DNA of 51,882 bases from an uncultured Bacteroidales bacterium (lineage in GTDB: Bacteria; Bacteroidota; Bacteroidia; Bacteroidales; UBA932), in NCBI GenBank assembly GCA_944326325.1, contig CALVDQ010000017.1, forward strand, positions 1 to 51,882. The letters are read 5' to 3'. Position 1 is the first letter of the stretch. Every line of letters begins with the position of its first letter. Below are positions 1 through 6,738 of this stretch, one piece after another. Below the pieces are notes generated by a model. It was not told the origin of the DNA and did no database searches. It saw only the letters and a program-made list of their open reading frames with translations. The position numbers and the translations under genes were made by a program.

Positions 1-87
1 CTCCGAAACGGAGCCGAAAATATAAAAAGATGAGTTCGATCGGAAAAATTACAGGGACAGTCTGCCGATTGACTCATGATGACGGAA

Positions 88-306
88 TTAAACGACAGTC
101 CCTATATAGGACCTGCCGAAATATAACACGACCGGTCTGCAGTAACGTGAGACGGGGTGTCCAGAAACCGGTTTCTGGGCACCCCGTCTCACGTCACCTT
201 CCTTCGTGATGATCTTCATGTTTTCCATTCCAGGATTCTTGACTATGGTGAAATCTTCCTTGCTGAACATTTCAGTCATGTCATACCTTGTCACCAGAGC
301 CACCAT
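88..306 (-). other. Small open frame after the nucleoside symporter, possible gene remnant
   Basis: The frame stays open directly after the symporter stop codon, in the same phase, and reads through a hydrophobic stretch and a plausible soluble segment (MFSKEDFTIVKNPGMENMKI). It then enters the 50-bp palindrome at 145-194, which contributes low-credibility residues, and stops at 88-90. The first ATG on the minus strand is at 304-306. I do not recognise a family. It may be the start of a broken gene cut by the palindrome, a real short protein, or chance. Confidence 0.25.
145..194. repeat. 50-bp near-perfect palindrome
   Basis: Bases 145-194 form a palindrome centred on the CCGG at 168-171. 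All 25 pairs match except one T-G pair (160 with 179). As RNA or single-stranded DNA it would fold into a very stable hairpin with almost no loop. There is no T-run next to it on either strand, so it is not a classical intrinsic terminator. Function unknown; it could be a transcript-end hairpin or a REP-like repeat unit. Confidence 0.8.
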
Positions 307-360
307 CAAAGCGACGACAAGTATGCCTTCACATGAGGGGAACTCCCCGGCAGACTTCCC

Positions 361-1647
361 TTATACGGTTATCTTCCGGTAAGGCCCTTTTCCCGGATCA
401 CGGAAGAATATCGCGAAGAGGATTGCAACGACAAGGGCATATCCTGCAAAAATATACCATGCAGCGCTCCAGTCGGGCTCGGCTGCATTGTAGACGAAAT
501 GGTTCACCACGGCCTGGGCGGAAAGCGTGCCGACCGTAGCGCCGATACCGTTGGTCATCAGCATGAAAAGGCCCTGGGCGCTGGACTTGATGTCATCCGA
601 GCTGCGCTGCTCGACATAGAGGGCACCGGAAATATTGAAGAAATCGAAAGCCACTCCGTAGACTATCATCGACAGGATGAACATCCATACGCCAGGCCCC
701 GGATTCCCGACCCCGAAAAGGCCGAAGCGGAAGACCCACGCTATCATGGCGATAAGCATTACCCTCTTGATGCCGAATATCTTCATCGCGACCGGGATCA
801 GGAGGATGCCGAGGGTCTCGGACATCTGGGATATGGAAATAAGCGCGTTTGCATTGCGTGCGCCCCACGTGTCGGCATATTCCGGCACCTCGGTAAAATG
901 AGAGATGAACGGATTGGCAAAACCGTTTGTAATCTGGAGGGCCACTCCGAGCAGCATCGAGAATATGAAGAATGTTGCCATCCCTCTGTCTCTGAAAAGA
1001 CGGAACGCCTTGGCACCGAGGGCATCAGCCAAACTCCGGGACTCGGACGACCTGTTTACCGGACATTCCGGAAGGGTAAAGCTATACAGGAAGACCGCGA
1101 TGCCGGCTATGCCGGATACGAAAAACTGGTTATAGGTGTGCTGGAACTGCACCCCGTCGGCATCTGTCATGAAATTGACACAGAGCATGCTGCAGATGAA
1201 CCCCACGGTCCCGAAGACCCTGATCGGAGGGAAGTCGCGGACAGTGTCGAAACCGTTCTTGACCAGCACCTTGAAGGCTACGGAATTTGACAAGGCTATC
1301 GTCGGCATATAGAAGGCCACGCTGAGTGCGTACAGCGGGAAAAGGATGCCGAATCTGACGTCTGTCCCGGAAGCCATGCCGTACCATCCGGCGGCTATCA
1401 TCGCTGCGCCGGCTATCAGGTGGCAGAGCCCGAGGAGACGCTGCGCCGGTACGTATTTGTCAGCTATTATGCCGATTATCGCAGGCATGAAGATGGAGAC
1501 AATGCCCTGCATGGCATAGAAAAGGCCGATCTTGTCAGCAAGTCCGACCGACACAAGGTAGCTGCCCATAGAGGTCAGGTACGCGCCCCATACCGCCCAT
1601 TGTAGAAAATTCATCAGGATCAACCTGATACGTATCGCTTTATCCAT
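361..1647 (-). CDS. nupG: Nucleoside:H+ symporter (MFS, NHS family)
   Basis: Integral inner-membrane carrier of 428 aa, the usual size of the NupG/XapB nucleoside:proton symporters, which take up nucleosides using the proton gradient. The N-terminus (IRLILMNFLQWAVWGAYLTS) and the first helices (VSIFMPAIIGIIADKY) are typical of the family, and hydrophobic segments recur along the whole length, consistent with about 12 helices. The nearest upstream feature is the 1701-1986 repeat block, and I see no clear promoter in it. Family assignment is firm. The exact substrate (purine or pyrimidine nucleosides, xanthosine) cannot be read from sequence. Confidence 0.85.
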   Translation of the reverse strand: MDKAIRIRLILMNFLQWAVWGAYLTSMGSYLVSVGLADKIGLFYAMQGIVSIFMPAIIGIIADKYVPAQRLLGLCHLIAGAAMIAAGWYGMASGTDVRFGILFPLYALSVAFYMPTIALSNSVAFKVLVKNGFDTVRDFPPIRVFGTVGFICSMLCVNFMTDADGVQFQHTYNQFFVSGIAGIAVFLYSFTLPECPVNRSSESRSLADALGAKAFRLFRDRGMATFFIFSMLLGVALQITNGFANPFISHFTEVPEYADTWGARNANALISISQMSETLGILLIPVAMKIFGIKRVMLIAMIAWVFRFGLFGVGNPGPGVWMFILSMIVYGVAFDFFNISGALYVEQRSSDDIKSSAQGLFMLMTNGIGATVGTLSAQAVVNHFVYNAAEPDWSAAWYIFAGYALVVAILFAIFFRDPGKGPYRKITV

Positions 1648-1700
1648 AAATCAATAACTTAACTGTCGAAAGCATTAGTGTTATCCCTTCCCGGAAAAGC

Positions 1701-1986
1701 GAATATACGCAGAAGCCGAGAGCAAAGCAAATAAATTTGCTTTGCCGAGGCGCCACAGTATATGCAGCCGCCAGGCTGAATATACGCAGAAGCCGAGAGC
1801 AAAGCAAATAAAGTCCCGCAGGGACCGCACCGGGTAGGTGCGAAATCCCACTAATAGGGGGTGCAGGGGGTTTAGACCAGCCCGTCTTTCGCAGAAAGAC
1901 GTATGAGGGTGAAACCCTCATTGCCGAGGCGCCACAGTATATGCAGCCGCCAGGCTGAATATCGCAGAAGCCGAGAGCAAAGCAAA
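1701..1986. repeat. Block of direct repeats enclosing a hairpin array
   Basis: This fills the 341-bp gap between the symporter and the DUF4252 gene. Unit X (begins GAATATACGCAGAAGCC, about 30-35 bp) occurs at 1701-1735, 1778-1812 and 1957-1986. Unit Y (begins TGCCGAGGCGCCACAG, 35 bp) occurs at 1743-1777 and 1922-1956. At 1725-1748 GCAAAGCAAAT and ATTTGCTTTGC form an 11-bp stem. Between X2 and Y2 lie four hairpins, listed separately. The open frame across the block on the minus strand is a repeat of Cys-rich peptide words and looks non-coding. Part of unit X (AGCCGAGAGC) also occurs beside tRNA-Tyr at 51685-51694. Confidence 0.85.
1813..1921. other. Array of four consecutive short-loop hairpins, possible structured RNA
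   Basis: Within 109 bp I can fold four stems: GTCCC/GGGAC with a GCA loop (1813-1825), CGCACC/GGTGCG with a 5-nt loop (1826-1842), CGTCTTTC/GAAAGACG with a GCA loop (1883-1901), and ATGAGGGT/ACCCTCAT with a GAA loop (1903-1921). Three loops are only 3 nt. A G-rich unpaired stretch lies at 1857-1870. I recognise no known RNA family. It is either a repeat insertion (REP-like) or a non-coding RNA. Confidence 0.5.
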
Positions 1987-1988
1987 TT

Positions 1989-2498
1989 TTATTTACCCTT
2001 CCTCGTCTCTCCCAGAACCGTATCCGGCACAACCATCAGCCTGGAAATCTCATTGATCTCGAACCTTCCGTAAATGTCAAGGACAGTCGCAGACTTGCTG
2101 TCCGCGACAATCATAATGAAAGACGACTTGCCGGAAGGCTCATCCTTGAAATAGAACGCGCTGTAACAGCCCCCGTCCCTGACTTCCGAAACAAGTTCAT
2201 AACTGTCCTTTTCGGCGACATCCCTTGCCGAAGTCTCCAGCTCCCGGCAAAACTTCGAGGTAGAAATGACACGTATGACATCCAGATTGTCAAGCAGTCC
2301 CTGAAGCTGTTCCGATCCCCCTTCCTTCATCATCCTGAGCATCCGGCTGCCGTAAGTCACGCTTGTATACCCGCTTTTACCGGAAAATCTTTCATACAGG
2401 CTGTCGATGCCGCGGTCCTGGGCTGCTGCGAGTCCGCAGGACACCATGACTGCAGCAAAAAGAAATATCGTACATACCGTCTTTTTCATTTTCATCAC
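1989..2498 (-). CDS. DUF4252 family secreted protein
   Basis: Protein of 169 aa with an N-terminal signal peptide. The segment FAAVMVSCGLAAAQ could be processed at Cys21 as a lipoprotein or cut after AQ by signal peptidase I. The body matches the Bacteroidetes family DUF4252 as I know it: a small alpha/beta domain with conserved Leu/Ile positions around residues 60-80 and a C-terminal segment (FEINEISRLM) after a VLDIYG strand. Its function is unknown. It is the last gene of the sigma, anti-sigma, barrel, DUF4252 cassette, starting 8 bp after the barrel gene, so it is probably a product of the same envelope-stress-type regulon. Confidence 0.75.
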   Translation of the reverse strand: MMKMKKTVCTIFLFAAVMVSCGLAAAQDRGIDSLYERFSGKSGYTSVTYGSRMLRMMKEGGSEQLQGLLDNLDVIRVISTSKFCRELETSARDVAEKDSYELVSEVRDGGCYSAFYFKDEPSGKSSFIMIVADSKSATVLDIYGRFEINEISRLMVVPDTVLGETRKGK

Positions 2499-2506
2499 AT
2501 TGACTT

Positions 2507-3319
2507 TTAGATACCCAGCCTGATTCCCACGGTAACGGTGCGGACATCCGACCCGGTCCCGCCTTCAAAAAGAGGAATGATGCCGCAATCGCAGAATATC
2601 CCCACCTTGTAGAACGTAAGGCTTCCGCCGGCAGTGACTTTCCACAAGGAAAAACCGGACAGTTCCTCTTTCACCTTGGGTTTCTTATATTTTGAATACG
2701 ACTTCAACAGTATTTCCCCGGTGACATATCCGCTCAGGCAGACATTCTCCGCAAGACGGACCGAAAGCTTTACAGGGATACCGGCATACGTCGCCGTGAA
2801 CTTGGATTTCTTCACAATTTGCTCGAGCTTCAAAGGCATCAGGCTGCCATTGTCATCCATAGTCAGGGTATAAGGGCGGGAAAAGGCATAGTTGTCGAAG
2901 GCCAGGCGTATCCCGGTCGAGAAAAGCAGACGCGCCCGCCTGTCCAGCGCCACTCTCACGGCAGCAAGGTCCCATCCTATGCGCACGCTTTTCCCGGTAC
3001 TCAAGTCGAGAAAGTCATCTATCCCGGCCCAGGGACCATAGCAGGCTGGATTGTCAAGGATATTGAACCCTATATCCAGGGATGCAATACCGAAGGAAGT
3101 CGATACCCTTGCCGGGCTGCCTGATTTCCGGGAAGCCGGCTTCTGTACAGCCGCATCCTTGTTCCCGAGGGTTATCCCATACCCTGCCGCCTCTATCCGC
3201 AGCTCGCTTCCTGACGGGCGCAGATACGCCAGAGAATCCTCCTGGCCGGATGCCGCACATGTGAAGGCAAAGGCGAGGGCCAGTACAAATAACAGTTTGA
3301 CAAAACAGGAATTATCCAT
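2507..3319 (-). CDS. Predicted outer-membrane beta-barrel protein
   Basis: Protein of 270 aa with a signal peptide (KLLFVLALAFAFTCAASG) and, from about residue 90, alternating hydrophobic and polar residues in strands such as VRIGWDLAAVRVAL and RLLFSTGIRLAF. The last residues (VRTVTVGIRLGI) end on a hydrophobic strand, as expected for a small outer-membrane barrel of the PorT or OmpW size class. No confident family name. It sits between the anti-sigma-like gene (19 bp upstream) and the DUF4252 gene (8 bp downstream), so it is likely both a member and a target of this sigma regulon. Confidence 0.6.
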   Translation of the reverse strand: MDNSCFVKLLFVLALAFAFTCAASGQEDSLAYLRPSGSELRIEAAGYGITLGNKDAAVQKPASRKSGSPARVSTSFGIASLDIGFNILDNPACYGPWAGIDDFLDLSTGKSVRIGWDLAAVRVALDRRARLLFSTGIRLAFDNYAFSRPYTLTMDDNGSLMPLKLEQIVKKSKFTATYAGIPVKLSVRLAENVCLSGYVTGEILLKSYSKYKKPKVKEELSGFSLWKVTAGGSLTFYKVGIFCDCGIIPLFEGGTGSDVRTVTVGIRLGI

Positions 3320-3338
3320 ATTTCCAATAAATTAGAGT

Positions 3339-3821
3339 TCAGTTTCTTTCCGGGGAGGCACATTCGCCGCTGTTGCAGGAATCCAGGAAAAAAGCCAGTT
3401 CCTCGGCTGACTTTACGGAGATTTCAAGTCTGGACAACATCTGGAAGCACTCCGTCTGGGCCATAGCCTTTTTCCTGTCAGTAATCGGCCGGCCCGAGGA
3501 ATCATAACCATACACGGGCCTTGCTGCAAAGAACAATACGACAGCAGCTGCCGCCGCAGCAACCGCAGAAACGGAAACGGCAAGCATCTTCCGCCATCCG
3601 CTCCGCTCCGGCATCTTTTCCTGCGCCATTGCCCCGAAACCGCGGAAAAGCACGGCCAAGGCCTCATACTCACGAGGGACTTCGCCTTCAGGGAACGAGA
3701 GGAGAATTTCCTTCAGTTCCGTTTCCCCGGCTTCGTCCAGGGTACCATCCATATACCGTACGGACAGTTCCCCGAGCCGTTCCGCCGCATCTCCGGTTCT
3801 GTTTATTCCGGTTCCTGACAT
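3339..3821 (-). CDS. Single-pass membrane protein, probable anti-sigma factor
   Basis: Protein of 160 aa: a cytoplasmic part of about 80 residues containing LSVRYMDGTLDEAGETELKE, a pattern seen in short anti-sigma domains; one membrane helix around residues 84-103 (AVSVSAVAAAAAAVVLFFAA); and a C-terminal part of about 55 residues with two cysteines near the end. It begins 5 bp after the ECF sigma gene. Known ECF systems pair the sigma factor with a membrane-bound inhibitor encoded next to it, so a role in holding the sigma factor at the membrane is an inference from position and topology. No classical zinc-binding ZAS motif is visible. Confidence 0.6.
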   Translation of the reverse strand: MSGTGINRTGDAAERLGELSVRYMDGTLDEAGETELKEILLSFPEGEVPREYEALAVLFRGFGAMAQEKMPERSGWRKMLAVSVSAVAAAAAAVVLFFAARPVYGYDSSGRPITDRKKAMAQTECFQMLSRLEISVKSAEELAFFLDSCNSGECASPERN

Positions 3822-3826
3822 AACCC

Positions 3827-4354
3827 TTATCTTTTTATTATACCGTTGTCCATAATCTTCCCGCCACAGGATGTCCAGCGGGCATTCTCCTTCACAATTA
3901 TCTCCCTCAATGCCTTCCTCGCCCTGGACAGGATCATCCTTGTCTGGTTTTCCCGTATCCCCAGGATGCCGGCTATCTCATCTGTCCCGAACCCCTCGAT
4001 ATCCTTGAGATGTATCACGGTCCGCTGCTTTTCCGGCAACCTGCCGATTGCCGTCCTGACCAGCTGCACATCTGTCCATTTTTCCGCCTCCGCAGTCTGG
4101 GCAATCTCCGGAAACCCTTCCCGGCTCACGCTCCTGCGGCTTCTCAGCCTGTCTATGCAGGAATTCCGCACCGACCTCATCGCGAAAGCCTCCGGATTCC
4201 GCACCTTTTCCAGAGACGCTCCCATCCGCCACAGCTTTCCGGCGACATCCTGCACTGCATCCATCGCCTCGTCCCGGTCTCCGAGAAGCGTCCTGGCATA
4301 GCGGTACATCCTGTCCCGGACAGGTTCCGAAAATATGTACAGTTCTTTCCGCAT
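3827..4354 (-). CDS. RNA polymerase ECF-type sigma factor
   Basis: Sigma-70 region 2 lies at about residues 15-75 (YRYARTLLGDRDEAMDAVQD, then NPEAFAMRSVRNSCIDRLR) and region 4 at about 110-160 (IGRLPEKQRTVIHLKDIEGF, then TDEIAGILGIRENQTRMILS). The order and spacing are those of ECF sigma factors. I start it at the ATG 4352-4354 (MRKELYIFSE), giving 175 aa; the frame is open further upstream, but those 79 residues are unlike the family and would run to the start of tgt. It heads a four-gene unit with its presumed anti-sigma factor, a barrel and a DUF4252 protein, and is divergent from tgt. What it senses is unknown. Confidence 0.88.
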   Translation of the reverse strand: MRKELYIFSEPVRDRMYRYARTLLGDRDEAMDAVQDVAGKLWRMGASLEKVRNPEAFAMRSVRNSCIDRLRSRRSVSREGFPEIAQTAEAEKWTDVQLVRTAIGRLPEKQRTVIHLKDIEGFGTDEIAGILGIRENQTRMILSRARKALREIIVKENARWTSCGGKIMDNGIIKR

Positions 4355-4426
4355 TGTTCTATTTCCTATGACGAATATAACACAATAAACGCAACCGGAA
4401 AATGCAGAATCACGCAAAATTCCGAA

Positions 4427-4457
4427 TTTGCGGATAGTCTTTTTCTTATTATCTTTG
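4427..4457 (+). promoter_or_regulatory. Bacteroidetes-type promoter of tgt
   Basis: TTTG at 4427-4430 and TATCTTTG at 4450-4457 are separated by exactly 19 bp, matching the Bacteroidetes -33/-7 consensus. The tgt start codon follows 39 bp later. Confidence 0.8.
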
Positions 4458-4496
4458 TAGGTTTGAAATTCCCGACAGGGATGAACATCAGGTAAA

Positions 4497-5627
4497 ATGA
4501 AATTTGTCAAGACAGCCACAGACCCCGGTTCCGGCGCAAGATGCGGAATCATCACCACCGACCACGGACAGATAGAGACACCTATCTTCATGCCTGTGGG
4601 GACGGTCGGCTCCGTAAAAGGAGTCTACCACAGGGACCTGAAAGAGGACATTAAGGCCGAAATCATCCTCGGCAACACCTACCATCTCTACCTCAGGCCC
4701 GGACTTGACATACTCAAAGCCGCAGGCGGACTCCACAAGTTCATTTCATGGGACCGTCCGATACTGACGGACAGCGGAGGATACCAGGTATTCTCTCTCT
4801 CCCCCATCAGGAAGCTCACTCCGGACGGATGCACCTTCTCGTCACACATCGACGGCTCAAGGCATACTTTCACTCCTGAAAACAATATAGACACCCAGAG
4901 AATCATCGGCGGGGACATCATAATGGCCCTTGACGAATGTACCCCGGGGGACGCGAGTTTCGAGTATGCCCGTAAATCGCTCGAACTCACCGAGTCATGG
5001 CTGCGCCGATGCATAAAGCGTTTCGACGAGACCGAGCCGCTGTACGGCTACTCCCAGACATTCTTCCCTATCGTACAGGGCTGCATATATCCGGAACTCA
5101 GGAAAAAGGCAGCCGAATCCGCCGCTTCCTACGACCGTGAAGGCTATGCCATAGGAGGACTTTCCGTAGGCGAGCCTACGGAAAAGATGTACGAGATGCT
5201 TGAAGTCGTCTGTCCCATACTTCCCGATGACCGGCCGAGATACCTGATGGGAGTCGGCACCCCTGCCAATATTCTCGAGGGAATAGCCCGGGGTGTGGAT
5301 ATGTTCGACTGCGTGATGCCGACCAGGAACGGAAGGAACGGGATGCTGTTCACTTGGAACGGCATAATGAACATGAGGAACCGTAAATGGGCCGACGATT
5401 TCTCCCCTCTTGATCCGGAAGGTTCGTCATTCGTCGACAGGACCTACAGCAAGGCATATCTCCGCCATCTTTTCGTTGCCGGAGAGATATTCGCGGGGCA
5501 GATTGCAAGCGAGCACAACCTTGCATTCTACCTTGATCTGGTCCGTGAAGCCCGCAGGCACATCAAGGCCGGAGACTTCAGACATTGGAAAGACGAGACC
5601 GTACGTAGAATCATGACAAGACTTTAG
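4497..5627 (+). CDS. tgt: tRNA-guanine(34) transglycosylase
   Basis: Exchanges guanine-34 for preQ1 in tRNAs with GUN anticodons (Tyr, His, Asn, Asp) during queuosine synthesis; a tRNA-Tyr(GTA) substrate lies at the end of this window. The 376 aa show the substrate-pocket motif ILTDSGGYQVFSL near residue 90 and the nucleophile region FDCVMPTRNGRNG with Asp271. The usual C-terminal zinc ligands (CxCxxC) are absent: the equivalent stretch reads GSSFVDRTYSKAYLRHL, although the following EHN histidine is kept. I believe this form occurs in other Bacteroidetes but cannot check it. A permease gene follows after 3 bp, so the two are probably co-transcribed. Confidence 0.93.
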   Translation: MKFVKTATDPGSGARCGIITTDHGQIETPIFMPVGTVGSVKGVYHRDLKEDIKAEIILGNTYHLYLRPGLDILKAAGGLHKFISWDRPILTDSGGYQVFSLSPIRKLTPDGCTFSSHIDGSRHTFTPENNIDTQRIIGGDIIMALDECTPGDASFEYARKSLELTESWLRRCIKRFDETEPLYGYSQTFFPIVQGCIYPELRKKAAESAASYDREGYAIGGLSVGEPTEKMYEMLEVVCPILPDDRPRYLMGVGTPANILEGIARGVDMFDCVMPTRNGRNGMLFTWNGIMNMRNRKWADDFSPLDPEGSSFVDRTYSKAYLRHLFVAGEIFAGQIASEHNLAFYLDLVREARRHIKAGDFRHWKDETVRRIMTRL

Positions 5628-5630
5628 GAA

Positions 5631-6731
5631 ATGAGACAGCTGGACCTGAAGCCGAGACTGCTCGACTTGTACATAATAAAGAAATTCATCTCGACGTTCT
5701 TCGTTGCCCTGATACTTATCATCGGCATCGTGATCATCTTCGACATAAGCGAGAAGATCGATGACTTCGTCAGCAAGGAAGCCCCGCTGAAAGCCATCGT
5801 ATTCGACTATTACTTCAACTTTATCCCGTATTTCATGAACATGTTCAGCGCCCTGTTCGTGTTCATCACGGTGATATTCTTCACATCGAAGATGGCCGCC
5901 AACTCCGAGATCATCGCCATACTTTCCTGCGGTGTCAGCTTCCACAGGATGATGGTGCCGTACATAGTCTCGGCAACCCTCATAGCCATCTTTTCGCTGT
6001 GCCTCAACCTGTTCATAATCCCTAACTCCAACAAGGAACTCGTACAGTTCGAGAACAAATACCTGAAATCCAACACAGCCAACAACAACCGCAACATCCA
6101 CTATCAGATATCCCCCGGGGAATTCGTCTATGTGGAATCCTTCAGTTCGTGGAACAACACGGCCTACAGGTTCACCCTGGAAAAGATAGAGAACAACCAG
6201 CTCGTCTCGAAACTTTCGGCCGAAACAGCCGTGTGGGACACCACATTCAGCGGCTGGAAACTGAAGAAGTATTTCATCAGGGACTACACCAACTCCCTCG
6301 AGGACAGGATACGGAGCGGCGCCCAGCTTGACACGGTGATCAATCTCACCGTGACAGACTTCTACATGAAAAAGAACACGATCGAATCCCTGAACTACAA
6401 GGAGCTCAACCAGCTCATCGAGACACAGAAGATGCGTGGCGACGCAAACATCAAGGATGCGCTCATCGAAAAGCACAAACGGTTCGCCATGCCGTTCTCG
6501 GCCTTCATCCTCACCATCATGGGGGTGGCGCTGTCATCGAAGAAACGGCGGGGAGGGATAGGCTGGAACATCGGCATTGGGATAGCGCTTAGCTTTTCCT
6601 ACATATTGTTCCAGCGGTTCAGCGAGATGTTCGTATATACCGGTGTAATGTCGCCCGGATGGGCGTTGTGGACGCCGAACTTCCTTTATGCGGTCATTGC
6701 CGGGGTGCTCTACAAGATAGCGCCTAAATAA
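5631..6731 (+). CDS. LptF/LptG family permease (YjgP/YjgQ)
   Basis: Inner-membrane component of the lipopolysaccharide transport ABC machine, which extracts LPS from the outer leaflet of the inner membrane and feeds it to LptC/A/D. The 366 aa fit: membrane helices near residues 17-37 (FISTFFVALILIIGIVIIFD), 55-80 and 100-125, a periplasmic beta-rich domain at about 130-275, then three more helices to the C-terminus (FAMPFSAFILTIMGVALSSK). LptF and LptG cannot be separated from sequence alone here. It starts 3 bp after tgt. The convergent phosphohexomutase gene ends 7 bp beyond its stop. Confidence 0.9.
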   Translation: MRQLDLKPRLLDLYIIKKFISTFFVALILIIGIVIIFDISEKIDDFVSKEAPLKAIVFDYYFNFIPYFMNMFSALFVFITVIFFTSKMAANSEIIAILSCGVSFHRMMVPYIVSATLIAIFSLCLNLFIIPNSNKELVQFENKYLKSNTANNNRNIHYQISPGEFVYVESFSSWNNTAYRFTLEKIENNQLVSKLSAETAVWDTTFSGWKLKKYFIRDYTNSLEDRIRSGAQLDTVINLTVTDFYMKKNTIESLNYKELNQLIETQKMRGDANIKDALIEKHKRFAMPFSAFILTIMGVALSSKKRRGGIGWNIGIGIALSFSYILFQRFSEMFVYTGVMSPGWALWTPNFLYAVIAGVLYKIAPK

Positions 6732-6738
6732 CGTCAGG

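Noticed and set aside
499..1290. Long plus-strand frame (263 aa) opposite the nucleoside symporter
   Set aside because: Rich in His, Arg, Glu and Pro with no hydrophobic core pattern; shadow of the symporter gene.
1701..1986. CRISPR array
   Set aside because: Repeats X and Y are few, unequally spaced and not separated by unique spacers of constant length; no cas genes in the window.
1640..2032. A 130-aa minus-strand frame over the repeat block
   Set aside because: It consists of repeated peptide words made by units X and Y and is split by non-coding hairpins; no family resemblance.
4591..4591. Upstream start for the ECF sigma gene giving 254 aa
   Set aside because: The extra 79 residues are unlike sigma factors and overlap the tgt promoter and start; the ATG at 4352-4354 fits the family.
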